The position numbers and the translations under genes were made by a program. 23,187 bases of DNA, taken from contig CAKSUL010000030.1 in assembly GCA_934501475.1 (NCBI GenBank), positions 1-23,187 on the forward strand, written 5' to 3'. Positions 14,484 to 22,787 of the stretch are shown here, piece after piece. This DNA is from an uncultured Roseovarius sp. (lineage in GTDB: Bacteria > Pseudomonadota > Alphaproteobacteria > Rhodobacterales > Rhodobacteraceae). How positions within the stretch are numbered: position 1 is the stretch's first letter; each line of letters begins with the position of its first letter. The notes under the pieces were generated by a model. The model saw only the letters and a program-made list of their open reading frames with translations. It had not been told where the DNA came from and did not search any database.

Positions 14484-15086
14484 TCAGCTTTCGGGGATGA
14501 GAGAGCGCAGGACCGCCTTGGCGCTGTCGCTGTTCCAGTGCGCATCGCCCTGCATCCGGGCGATTTCAGTGCCGGTGGGGTCGATCAGCACGGTGATCGG
14601 CAGGCCGAACACGCCCATGGCGCGGGCCAGTTTCTGGCTGGGGTCGCGGTGCAGCGGCAGGTTCTGGACGCCGATTTCGGCAAAGAACGCCTCGATCGCG
14701 GGCAGCGGATTGCGCCCGGTTGCGATGGTCAGCACCTCGAAGCCGTCGCCGCCGAACTGGGTCTGAAGGTCGTCGAGCATCGGCATTTCCGCGCGGCAGG
14801 GCGCGCACCATGTGGCCCAGAAATTGACCAGCAGCAGCTTGCCCCGGTAATCGGCCAGGGTGGCGGGATTGCCGTCCTGCGCCGTGAAGGTTTCGGCCGG
14901 GACCGGCCGGGCGGTGTCGTGAAAGCTGAGTTTCTTCATGTCGCCTTGCAGCATCGCGGTCTGCGCGCTGTGGTCCAGCATGCGCGGGGCGGCAGTTTCG
15001 GGGGTGCGAAGGCCAAAGAATGCGGCGGCTGCAATTGCGCCGATGCCTGCGGCGATATAAAGGGGGTTGAGACCGAAAATACGCAT
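14484..15086 (-). CDS. TlpA-like membrane-anchored thiol:disulfide oxidoreductase
   Basis: A 200-residue thioredoxin-fold protein, probably anchored in the inner membrane by an N-terminal span (about 8-25) with its catalytic domain in the periplasm. The active site is WCAPC (C94/C97) in [19 protein letters not shown]. The cis-proline loop is [12 protein letters not shown], followed by PTG. This matches the TlpA/ResA type, which reduces disulfides during cytochrome c or oxidase assembly. ATG 15086 has an excellent GGAGG ribosome site. The start lies only 23 bases from that of the divergent argH, so promoters on each side must overlap the opposite gene. Confidence 0.9.
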   Translation of the reverse strand: MRIFGLNPLYIAAGIGAIAAAAFFGLRTPETAAPRMLDHSAQTAMLQGDMKKLSFHDTARPVPAETFTAQDGNPATLADYRGKLLLVNFWATWCAPCRAEMPMLDDLQTQFGGDGFEVLTIATGRNPLPAIEAFFAEIGVQNLPLHRDPSQKLARAMGVFGLPITVLIDPTGTEIARMQGDAHWNSDSAKAVLRSLIPES

Positions 15087-15109
15087 GTTTCCTCCGAAAG
15101 GGGCACCTG

Positions 15110-16501
15110 ATGGCAGATAAATCCTCGAACCAGATGTGGGGCGGCCGCTTTGCCGCCGGTCCGGACGCGATCATGGAGGCGATCAACGCCTCGATCGGGT
15201 TTGACAAGCGGATGGCGGCACAGGACATCGCCGGATCGAGGGCCCATGCCGCGATGCTGGCGGCCACGGGCATCGTGAGTGATAGAGATGCCGACGCGAT
15301 GAGGGAAGGCCTGCTCACGGTGTTGTCAGAAATAGAGGGTGGCACGTTCAGGTTTTCCACCGCGCTGGAGGACATTCACATGAATGTCGAGTCGCGCCTG
15401 AAAGAGGTGATCGGCGAGGCGGCGGGGCGTTTGCACACCGGTCGGTCGCGCAATGATCAGGTGGCGACGGATTTTCGCCTGTGGGTGCGCGATCAGCTGG
15501 ATGCCACCGAGGGCGCGCTGATCGCGCTGATGCGCGCATTGCTGGGACAGGCCGAGGCGGGCGCGGATTGGGTGATGCCCGGTTTCACCCATCTTCAGGT
15601 CGCCCAGCCCGTGACATGGGGGCATCACATGATGGCCTATGTCGAGATGTTCGCCCGTGACCTCAGCCGGGTGCGCGATGCGCGCGTGCGGATGAACGAA
15701 TGTCCGCTGGGGGCGGCGGCGCTGGCGGGGACGTCGTTTCCTGTCGACCGCCACATGACGGCGCGCGACCTGGGGTTCGACCGGCCCAGTGCGAATTCGC
15801 TGGATGCGGTCAGCGACCGCGATTTCGCGCTGGAATTTCTGAGCGCGGCGAGCATCTGCGCCATGCATCTCAGCCGGTTTGCCGAAGAGCTGGTGATCTG
15901 GTCCAGCGCGCAGTTCCGCTTTGTCGCGCTGTCGGACCGGTTTTCGACCGGTTCCAGCATCATGCCGCAAAAGAAGAATCCCGATGCGGCCGAGTTGATC
16001 CGCGCCAAGGTGGGGCGGATTTTCGGGGCCAATGTCGCCTTGATGATGGTGATGAAGGGGCTGCCGCTGGCCTATTCCAAGGACATGCAGGAGGACAAGG
16101 AGCAGGTCTTCGACGCCGCTGACAACCTCATGCTGGCGCTGGCGGCGATGGAGGGGATGGTGCGCGACATGTCGGCCAACCGGGGCAATCTGGAGCGGGC
16201 GGCGGCCACCGGGTTTTCGACGGCGACCGATCTTGCCGATTGGCTGGTGCGGGTGCTGGACATGCCGTTTCGGGATGCGCATCATGTGACGGGTGCGCTG
16301 GTGGCGATGGCCGAGGCCAAGGGCTGTGATCTGCCCGATCTTTCCCTTGAGGACATGCAATCGGTGGATGGGCGTATCGAGGCCGGTGTTTTCGACGTGC
16401 TGGGCGTGCATAATTCTGTGGCGAGCCGCACCAGCTATGGTGGCACTGCCCCCGATCAGGTGCGCGCGCAGATCAAACGCTGGCAGGAGGTGTTGGGATG
16501 A
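15110..16501 (+). CDS. argH: Argininosuccinate lyase
   Basis: Splits argininosuccinate into arginine and fumarate, the last step of arginine synthesis. The 463-residue protein has the fumarase/aspartase-superfamily signature [12 protein letters not shown] (281-292), with catalytic S282/S283 in the flexible loop. It also has H161 in GFTHLQ and TGRSRNDQ (110-117). The start [14 protein letters not shown] is typical, with GAAAGGGG upstream. The stop overlaps the next gene in an ATGA tetranucleotide, so the small lipoprotein should be translated with it. Confidence 0.99.
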   Translation: MADKSSNQMWGGRFAAGPDAIMEAINASIGFDKRMAAQDIAGSRAHAAMLAATGIVSDRDADAMREGLLTVLSEIEGGTFRFSTALEDIHMNVESRLKEVIGEAAGRLHTGRSRNDQVATDFRLWVRDQLDATEGALIALMRALLGQAEAGADWVMPGFTHLQVAQPVTWGHHMMAYVEMFARDLSRVRDARVRMNECPLGAAALAGTSFPVDRHMTARDLGFDRPSANSLDAVSDRDFALEFLSAASICAMHLSRFAEELVIWSSAQFRFVALSDRFSTGSSIMPQKKNPDAAELIRAKVGRIFGANVALMMVMKGLPLAYSKDMQEDKEQVFDAADNLMLALAAMEGMVRDMSANRGNLERAAATGFSTATDLADWLVRVLDMPFRDAHHVTGALVAMAEAKGCDLPDLSLEDMQSVDGRIEAGVFDVLGVHNSVASRTSYGGTAPDQVRAQIKRWQEVLG

Positions 16502-16689
16502 GGCGATTGATGGGTCTTTCACGGTTGATTCTGGTCGGGCTGTTCGTGGCGGGATGCGGCGCGGACGGGCCCCCCATCCAGCCCTCGATGAGCGCGAGTG
16601 TCGGGGTCGGGACCAGTGGTGTGCATGGCTCCACAAATGTCAGGGCGACGCGGGGAAACATGAGTCTGGGCGTCGGGCTGGGCCTGTGA
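16498..16689 (+). CDS. Small lipoprotein, LptM/LppL-like candidate
   Basis: A 63-residue predicted lipoprotein. Residues 1-19 form a signal peptide (MRRLMG, then a hydrophobic core) ending in the lipobox VAG-C20. The residue after Cys is Gly, not Asp, so the lipoprotein should be sorted to the outer membrane. The mature protein starts [11 protein letters not shown], which resembles the CG-x-K-GP-x-x-x-P start of E. coli LptM (YifL) and Pseudomonas LppL. The latter is encoded directly before lysA, as here. The remainder is Gly/Ser/Val-rich. Start ATG overlaps the argH stop. The lipoprotein call is firm; the LptM link rests on a short motif and on gene order. Confidence 0.82.
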   Translation: MRRLMGLSRLILVGLFVAGCGADGPPIQPSMSASVGVGTSGVHGSTNVRATRGNMSLGVGLGL

Positions 16690-16769
16690 TGACTGATGGC
16701 TGACGCCGGGTATCGGGGCCAAGGGCCGTGCCGGAGCGGGCGCGGCATGCGGGGCTGATGTTGGCGCAT

Positions 16770-16792
16770 CAGGTATTTTTACCAAGAAAAAG
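16770..16792 (+). repeat. Intergenic repeat, copy C (CAGGTATTT...CCAAGAAAAAG)
   Basis: A 23-base string identical to copy A (9268-9290) at 21 of 23 positions, 7.5 kb away. It lies in the 145-base gap between the lipoprotein gene and lysA, ending 42 bases before the lysA start. Confidence 0.75.
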
Positions 16793-16834
16793 CGGGCGCA
16801 GGAAAGATCGGTGCGCTGGAAAGATTGGGGCAGG

Positions 16835-18100
16835 ATGGATCATTTTCTCTATCGGGACGGTATGTTGTATGCTGAGGACGTGTCTGTGGCCGAGATTGCC
16901 GCGCAGGTGGGCACGCCGTTTTATCTCTATTCCACCGCCACGCTGGAGCGGCATTACAGGCTGTTCGAAGAGGCGCTGGCCGGTCTGGACCATCTGGTCT
17001 GCTTTGCGATGAAAGCCGCCAGCAATCAGGCGATCCTGACCACGCTGGCCCGGTTGGGCGCGGGCATGGATGTGGTCAGCGGTGGTGAGTATCTGCGCGC
17101 GCGTGCCGCCGGCGTGCCGGGCGACAAGATCGTGTTTTCCGGCGTCGGCAAGACCCGCGACGAGATGCGTCTGGCGCTGGAGGGTGGCATCCGGCAGTTC
17201 AATGTCGAGAGCGAGCCGGAAATGGCGGCGCTGAACGAGGTGGCGCTGGAATTGGGGGTGCGTGCGCCGATCACGGTGCGGCTGAACCCGGATGTGGATG
17301 CCAGGACCCATGCCAAGATCGCCACCGGCAAGAGCGAAAACAAGTTCGGCATTCCGATTTCGCGCGCGCGCGAGGTTTACGCCGAGGCCGCGGCGCTGCC
17401 GGGGTTGGAGGTGATCGGGATCGACATGCATATCGGCAGTCAGCTGACCGATCTCGAGCCATTTCGCCAGGCCTTTGGCAAGCTGGCGGAGATGACAGAG
17501 ACGCTGCGCGCGGATGGGCATGACATCCGGCGGCTGGACCTGGGGGGCGGGCTGGGCATTCCCTATACGCGCTCCAATGAATCGCCGCCGCTGCCGTTGG
17601 AATATGGCGCGATGATCCGCGAAACGCTGGGCCATCTGGGGTGTGAGATCGAGATCGAGCCGGGGCGTCTGGTGGCCGGAAATGCCGGGATCATGGTCAG
17701 CGAGGTGATCTATGTGAAATCGGGCGAGGGGCGCGATTTCCTGATCCTTGATGCGGCGATGAATGATCTGATCCGCCCGGCGATGTATGACGCCTGGCAT
17801 GACATCATCCCGGTGCGCGAGCCCGCGCCGGGGATCGAGCAGCAGCCCTATGACATCGTCGGTCCGGTCTGTGAGACCGGTGATACCTTTGCCAGGGCGC
17901 GCATGATGCCGCTCCTGCGCGCCGGGGATCTGGTGGCGTTTCGCAGTGCCGGGGCTTATGGCGCGGTCATGGCGAGCGAGTATAACACCCGCCCGCTGAT
18001 CCCCGAAGTTCTGGTGCATGGGCATCAATTCGCCGTCATTCGGGCGCGCCCGACCTTTGACGAAATCATAAATCGCGATACCATACCTGAATGGCTGTGA
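16835..18100 (+). CDS. lysA: Diaminopimelate decarboxylase
   Basis: Converts meso-diaminopimelate to lysine, the last step of lysine synthesis, using pyridoxal phosphate. The 421-residue protein has K60 (CFAMKAAS), which binds the cofactor, H199 (DMHIGSQ), the phosphate loop GGGLGIPY (237-244), EPGR (275-278), catalytic C346 (GPVCETGDTF) and Y375 (SAGAYG). The start is MDHFLYRDG at 16835, the usual family beginning, behind a G-rich stretch. GTG 16811 would add eight residues and is possible. It is preceded by the small lipoprotein and followed after 48 bases by the DUF4175 gene. Confidence 0.98.
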   Translation: MDHFLYRDGMLYAEDVSVAEIAAQVGTPFYLYSTATLERHYRLFEEALAGLDHLVCFAMKAASNQAILTTLARLGAGMDVVSGGEYLRARAAGVPGDKIVFSGVGKTRDEMRLALEGGIRQFNVESEPEMAALNEVALELGVRAPITVRLNPDVDARTHAKIATGKSENKFGIPISRAREVYAEAAALPGLEVIGIDMHIGSQLTDLEPFRQAFGKLAEMTETLRADGHDIRRLDLGGGLGIPYTRSNESPPLPLEYGAMIRETLGHLGCEIEIEPGRLVAGNAGIMVSEVIYVKSGEGRDFLILDAAMNDLIRPAMYDAWHDIIPVREPAPGIEQQPYDIVGPVCETGDTFARARMMPLLRAGDLVAFRSAGAYGAVMASEYNTRPLIPEVLVHGHQFAVIRARPTFDEIINRDTIPEWL

Positions 18101-18148
18101 CACAGCGCGTGTTCGCGGCCATCACCCAGGCCCCTTTGGGAGCGCTAG

Positions 18149-20731
18149 ATGGCCCGACGACATGACCTTGCCGATCCGGTAGACGCGCGGCTGCGTTGGC
18201 CCGTGACCCTGACATGGGCCGGGCTGATGGCCGAGCGGGTTGTGCGCGCGTTCTGGCCGCTATGGTGCGTTGTCGCGTTGTCGGCGGCGGCGCTGATGAT
18301 GGGGTTTCACGAATTGCCGATGATCGAGGCCGTCTGGGTCGCGATGGTTCTGGCGCTCGTTGCCGCGATCGTATTCGCGGTGCTGGGGGCGCGCCGGTTC
18401 CGCTGGCCGCGCCGGGCCGAGGCGCTGGCGCGGATGGATGCGCTGATGCCGGGCCGCCCGCTGGCGGCGTTGCGCGACCGCCAGGCGATCGGCGCGGGCG
18501 ACGCCGCCTCCGAGGAATTGTGGCGTGTGCATCTGGCCCGCATGGCGCGCGCGGCGGCACAGGCGCGCGCCGCGGGGCCCGATCTGAAGCTGTCGTCGCG
18601 CGATCCGTTCGGGCTGCGTTATATCGCGCTGTTGGGGCTGATTGTGGGGCTGTTGTTCGGCTCGATCTGGCGGGTGGGCGATGTGGCCGGTATCGCGCCG
18701 CGCGGCGCCGCGCAAGGTGCTGCCGCCCCGGCATGGGAAGGCTGGATCGAGCCGCCGCGCTATACTGGCCTGCCCAGCCTCTATCTGGGCGATCAGAAGG
18801 GCGTCATCCGCGCCCCGGAGGGCAGCCGGATCACCCTGCGCCTTTACGGAAAAGCGGGCGCGCTGAGCGTGGACGAGACGGTTTCGGGACGCACGGAGGA
18901 TGTGGGCGCGGCCACCGATCCCGAGCAGGGCTTTGACATCACCCGCAGCGGCCGGCTGCGCATCGACGGCCCCGGCGGAGCAAGCTGGGAGATCATCGCC
19001 CAGGGCGATGCGCCGCCTGCCGTCAGGCTGGGCGATGAGGGTGCGCGCACCAGCTTTGAGGGCCAGATGAGCCAGCCCTTCGAGGCAAAGGACGATTACG
19101 GCGTTGTCACGGGCCAGGCGCGGTTTCGGCTCAACCTTGACGCTGTGGCGCGCGCTCACGGGCTGGCCACGCCGCCGGATCCGCGCGCCGCGATTGATCT
19201 GGACCTGCCGATGCCGATCAGCGGCAGCCGGACGCAGTTCAGCGAGACCTTGGTTGAGGATCTGTCGCAGCACCCTTGGGCGCATCTGCCCGTCACCCTG
19301 CAGATCGAGGTGCGCGATGCACGGGATCAGATCGGACAGACCCCGCCCGAGGACATGACCCTGCCGGCGCGGCGCTTTTTCGATCCGCTGGCGGCGGCGG
19401 TGATCGAGCAGCGCCGCGATCTGCTGTGGGCGCGCGCGAATGGCGCGCGGGTGGCGCAGATCCTGCGCGCGATCTCGCATCGCCCCGAAGAGGGGCTGTT
19501 CCGCACGAACGCGGCCTATCTGCGGATGCGCACGATCCTGCGCCGGCTGGAAAGCCGGATCTCGCATGATGCGCTGACGCCTGAGGCGCAGGACGAGTTG
19601 GCCGCCGCCCTGTGGGATCTGGCGCTGATGCTGGAGGATGGCGATATCGGCGACGCGCTGGAGCGGATGCGCGAGGCGCAGGAACGGCTGAGCGAGGCGA
19701 TGAAGAACGGCGCGAGCGATGAGGAAATCGCGCGGCTCATGCAGGATCTGCGCGATGCCACACAGGATTATCTGCGCCAGAAAACCCAGCAGGCCGAGCG
19801 GGACAGCGACACCGACGAACCTGACCGCGGCGCGCAGGAGCGGATGCAACTGACCCAGGAAGACCTGCAGCGGATGATGGACCGTATCCAGGACCTGATG
19901 GAACAGGGCCGCATGGCCGAAGCTGAACAGGCGCTCAGGGAATTTCAGGAGATGATGGAAAACCTGCGCGTCACCCAAGGTCAGGGCGGCAAGGACGGCT
20001 CACCGGGGCGGGAGGCGATGGAGGGGCTGGCCGATACCCTGCGCCAGCAACAGGGGCTGTCGGATCAGGCGTTCCGTGATTTGCAGGAACAGTTCAACCC
20101 CGGCGCGCAGGCGGGCCAGAGCCAGCAGAACGAGGGCCGGAGCGGCGGCGAGGGCCGCGGTCAAAGCCATGATGGTCAGAGTGGCGAAGGCGGCGGCGAC
20201 GGTCAGCAGCAAGGTCAGGGCAAATCCGGCGAGGGGGCCGAGGGATCGCTGGCCGAGCGCCAGGAGGCGCTGCGCCGCGAGCTTGAGCGTCAGCGCAGCA
20301 CCCTGCCCGGTGGCGGTGGTGAGGCGGGCGAGCAGGCGCGCGAGGCGCTGGAACGCGCCGGGCGCGCCATGGAGGGCGCCAGACAGGCACTGGAGGGGCG
20401 CGATCTGGCCGAGGCGATTGACCGCCAGTCCGAGGCGATGGAGGCCTTGCGCGACGGGATGCGCAATCTGGGCGAGGCCATGGCCCGGCAGGACACCCCG
20501 CCCGGCGGTCAGGGGCAGGCGCGCGGTTCCGAGGGCGCGCAGCAATCCGATCCGCTGGGTCGCAGGCCGGGGGTGCGCAATCAGGCGGGCACGCAGGACA
20601 GCCTGTTGCAGGGCGAGGACGTGTATCGGCGCGCGCGTGAATTGCTGGACGAGATCCGCCGCCGCACCGGTGAAACCGACCGCCCCGAGGCCGAGCGTGG
20701 CTATCTGGAACGCCTGCTCGAGCGGTTCTGA
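18149..20731 (+). CDS. DUF4175/TIGR02302 family large membrane protein
   Basis: An 860-residue protein of an alphaproteobacterial family with no known function. Two membrane spans lie near the N-terminus (about 31-53 and 56-81) and a third near 156-176. A long extracytoplasmic region follows, including a beta-rich section with WIEPPRYTGLPSLYLG and PEGSRITLRLYG. From about 440 to 610 it is strongly helical and charged, coiled-coil-like, with many Glu/Gln/Met/Arg. Residues about 612-725 are low-complexity Gly/Gln/Ser. Helical Glu/Ala/Arg repeats and a conserved-looking end (DVYRRARELLDEIRRRTGE) follow. ATG 18149 has GGGAG upstream. It is probably co-transcribed with lysA. An envelope role is a guess from topology. 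Confidence 0.9.
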   Translation: MARRHDLADPVDARLRWPVTLTWAGLMAERVVRAFWPLWCVVALSAAALMMGFHELPMIEAVWVAMVLALVAAIVFAVLGARRFRWPRRAEALARMDALMPGRPLAALRDRQAIGAGDAASEELWRVHLARMARAAAQARAAGPDLKLSSRDPFGLRYIALLGLIVGLLFGSIWRVGDVAGIAPRGAAQGAAAPAWEGWIEPPRYTGLPSLYLGDQKGVIRAPEGSRITLRLYGKAGALSVDETVSGRTEDVGAATDPEQGFDITRSGRLRIDGPGGASWEIIAQGDAPPAVRLGDEGARTSFEGQMSQPFEAKDDYGVVTGQARFRLNLDAVARAHGLATPPDPRAAIDLDLPMPISGSRTQFSETLVEDLSQHPWAHLPVTLQIEVRDARDQIGQTPPEDMTLPARRFFDPLAAAVIEQRRDLLWARANGARVAQILRAISHRPEEGLFRTNAAYLRMRTILRRLESRISHDALTPEAQDELAAALWDLALMLEDGDIGDALERMREAQERLSEAMKNGASDEEIARLMQDLRDATQDYLRQKTQQAERDSDTDEPDRGAQERMQLTQEDLQRMMDRIQDLMEQGRMAEAEQALREFQEMMENLRVTQGQGGKDGSPGREAMEGLADTLRQQQGLSDQAFRDLQEQFNPGAQAGQSQQNEGRSGGEGRGQSHDGQSGEGGGDGQQQGQGKSGEGAEGSLAERQEALRRELERQRSTLPGGGGEAGEQAREALERAGRAMEGARQALEGRDLAEAIDRQSEAMEALRDGMRNLGEAMARQDTPPGGQGQARGSEGAQQSDPLGRRPGVRNQAGTQDSLLQGEDVYRRARELLDEIRRRTGETDRPEAERGYLERLLERF

Positions 20732-20784
20732 GCTGAAGGCCCGCGTCTCAGGTCAAAAGCAAAACGCTTTGGGCTGGCTGCCCG

Positions 20785-21678
20785 TCAGCCCGCCGTTTTG
20801 CGGATCTGTGGGCGCAGCGCGAATACCACTTCGGACAGCGCGGCGAGAATGATCAGCGCGCCGCCCGCGGCCTGCATCAAGCCGAACACCTCATCCAGCA
20901 ACAGCGCGCCCGACGCCACGCCGGACAGGATTTCCATCGTGAACAGAAAGCTCAGCAAGGCCGGCGAGAGGCGCTGTGCGCTCCACAGCGTCAGGAACAG
21001 GATCGGCAGCACATAGGCCGCCCCGACCAGCGCCGCCTTGAGCGAGACAAGCACCGGGACCATGGGCATGATCGCCTCGGCGCGCAGCGCGGCGACAAGG
21101 GCCGCGACCAGCGCTGCCGCCAGAACCGTCGCCAGGGTCAGCGGCAGGGCGGATGATTTCGCCCCGGTAAAGATCAGCGCCGCCCCCACGGCCCAGGCCA
21201 CGCCCGACCCGACCGCCATCAGATCGCCCGCGCCAAGCGAGGCTAGCGATACATCGCCCCCCAGCACCAGAAACGCCCCGCTCAGCGACATCGCCAGCGT
21301 CACGGTCGCCGACCAGTGCCAGCGCCGGCCCATGAAGGCCCATTCGATGATCTTGCCCCATGCCGGTGCGATGTAGAACAGCAGGATCACCCGCACCACA
21401 TCCGACAGGGTCAGCGCCACGGAATAGGTGGCCGCCGCCACCCCGACCAGCGCCGCCCCGGCAATGGCGCGCGACCCGATGCGCAGCGACGTGCGCGAGA
21501 CCGCGATATAAATGATCAGCAAACCCGCCGCGCCCAGATTCATCAGCATTCCGGCCTGCGCGCCGCTCAGGCCCTGCACCTCGAGATAGCGGATCGGAAT
21601 CCACCACACGCCCCACAGGATCGCGGACAGAAATGTCAGCGCGACCGGCGCCAGCTGGGAAGTGGGGGTCGTGGGCAT
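20785..21678 (-). CDS. DMT-superfamily transporter (EamA domains)
   Basis: A 297-residue inner-membrane protein with about ten hydrophobic spans in two EamA repeats (about 12-140 and 150-290), the layout of drug/metabolite exporters. Typical features are ALTFLSAILWGVWWIPIRYLE at the first span, and LSPALLSFLFTMEILSGVASGALLLDEVFG in the second repeat, the usual glutamate-bearing motif. The start MPTTPTSQ at 21678 follows GAAGG; a longer reading from 21765 would overlap the neighbouring gene's end and adds a polar stretch. It lies 47 bases downstream of the zinc-ribbon gene on the same strand. The substrate is unknown; relatives export amino acids, nucleosides or other metabolites. Confidence 0.88.
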   Translation of the reverse strand: MPTTPTSQLAPVALTFLSAILWGVWWIPIRYLEVQGLSGAQAGMLMNLGAAGLLIIYIAVSRTSLRIGSRAIAGAALVGVAAATYSVALTLSDVVRVILLFYIAPAWGKIIEWAFMGRRWHWSATVTLAMSLSGAFLVLGGDVSLASLGAGDLMAVGSGVAWAVGAALIFTGAKSSALPLTLATVLAAALVAALVAALRAEAIMPMVPVLVSLKAALVGAAYVLPILFLTLWSAQRLSPALLSFLFTMEILSGVASGALLLDEVFGLMQAAGGALIILAALSEVVFALRPQIRKTAG

Positions 21679-21725
21679 GTCGATAGGGCCTTCATGGCGA
21701 TCAGGACTGGTCCGCAGACCACGGT

Positions 21726-22625
21726 TCAGCTGCCGGTCTGTCCCGAGGCCATGATGTCGAACCACGCCATCAGCGCGGCGACCTTGCCATTCAGCGATTG
21801 ACGCAGCGCGTTCACCATCGCCACATAATCACTCAGGACATCGCCAAGTACCGGAACCATGCGCGCAATCTGCGGCGCAAAGACATAGACCAGGGTCAGC
21901 AGCACGGCGAGGGTGACCATCATCAGGAAACCGCGCCGGAATCCGCCCTTGCGCGGCTGGATCTGACCGTCATCGGCATAGGCGTCTTCGGTGGGGGCGG
22001 TGTCCTCTTCGTCCTCGCCCGAGCGCAGCGAGGAATTGATTTCCTCGATGTCGGGCAGCAGGCTGCGCCGCGAGGTCGGGTCGATCGCGGCCAGTTCGAT
22101 TTCGGTGGGCTCGCCGCGCAGCTTGGCCATGCGGGCATGGGCCTCGCGGGCGCGTCTTTCGTTGCCGTCATCGACCGCGTCCAGGCCCAGCTCGGGCTGG
22201 GATTCCAGCCCGCTGCCGGTGTCCTGTGCGCGTGCGCGGGCCTCGCGGGCGGCCTCTTCGCGCAGGACATTTGCCACGTCGGGGTCAAGTTCGCGGCGCT
22301 GGGCCGGATCGGGGGCAGGCGCCTCGGATTGCGGTTTCAGTGCGTGGGATGGTTCGCCTTGCGGGGCAGGATCAGTGTCCGCATCGGCGGGGCTGTCCGC
22401 GTCGGTGCGGGCGCTGTCGGGGTCGTCCGCCGGCTCTGGCTCGGGGGTGTCCCATGTCAGGGTGGCGTCCGCGGCCTCATCGCGCTCGTCTTCGGGGGTA
22501 TGGTCGCGGTGATGCTGAAACCAGGTATCGCCGCAATTGGAGCATTGCACGTCGCGCCCCGATTGCGGAATCACATCCTCGGGAACCTCGTATTGCGCAC
22601 CACAATTCGGGCAAGTCAGCCTCAT
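21726..22625 (-). CDS. Zinc-ribbon (MJ0042-type) single-span membrane protein
   Basis: A 299-residue protein. An N-terminal zinc ribbon (C5, C8, C28, C31 in CPNC...CSNC) of the MJ0042 type is followed by a long acidic Asp/Glu/Pro/Ala linker (about 40-225), probably disordered. A single membrane span (about 233-251) and a short helical C-terminus come last. Topology by the positive-inside pattern (RKGGFRRG before the span) puts the ribbon and linker in the cytoplasm. Start MRLTCPNCG at 22625 follows AGGTGG; a longer reading from 22754 is unlikely because it runs through the promoter region. It is divergent from ftsE by 162 bases and upstream of the DMT gene. Function unknown; the ribbon suggests protein or nucleic-acid binding. 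Confidence 0.88.
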   Translation of the reverse strand: MRLTCPNCGAQYEVPEDVIPQSGRDVQCSNCGDTWFQHHRDHTPEDERDEAADATLTWDTPEPEPADDPDSARTDADSPADADTDPAPQGEPSHALKPQSEAPAPDPAQRRELDPDVANVLREEAAREARARAQDTGSGLESQPELGLDAVDDGNERRAREAHARMAKLRGEPTEIELAAIDPTSRRSLLPDIEEINSSLRSGEDEEDTAPTEDAYADDGQIQPRKGGFRRGFLMMVTLAVLLTLVYVFAPQIARMVPVLGDVLSDYVAMVNALRQSLNGKVAALMAWFDIMASGQTGS

Positions 22626-22682
22626 ATATCCACCTGTCGTCTGTCCCCAACGCCGGACAACTGTCGTCGCCACACACCATAA

Positions 22683-22710
22683 GTTGTAACCGACCGGCGG
22701 AAAAGAGCAA
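22683..22710 (-). promoter_or_regulatory. Predicted sigma-70-like promoter for the zinc-ribbon gene
   Basis: On the minus strand TTGCTC (22710-22705), a 16-base spacer, then TACAAC (22688-22683), about 50 bases before the zinc-ribbon start. Modest match. I could not find a convincing promoter for ftsE in the same gap. Confidence 0.4.
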
Positions 22711-22787
22711 AGGAATTGCGAGGCATGATTGCATGACAGCGCGGGGTCGGGCATTTAGGACTCAGTGAGAAAACCAAGGGGCTGCCT

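Noticed and set aside
18260..19978. A 572-codon open frame opposite the DUF4175 gene, and similar long frames opposite ileS, ycjX, lldD, M20, argH and lysA
   Set aside because: All lie antisense to clear genes, translate to His/Arg/Gly/Ala-rich sequence with no recognisable domain, and are expected from strong G/C third-position bias.
20756..20791. Small hairpins after the DUF4175 gene (AAAGC/GCTTT and GGGCTG/CAGCCC)
   Set aside because: Stems are only 5-6 bp and no T-run follows directly; the second overlaps the end of the DMT gene. Not enough for a terminator call.
22759..22763. GANTC (CcrM methylation) site 24 bases before ftsE, with others at 1398-1402 and 11753-11757
   Set aside because: At this base composition such sites are expected about every 300 bases, so three in the intergenic DNA are not evidence of cell-cycle control.
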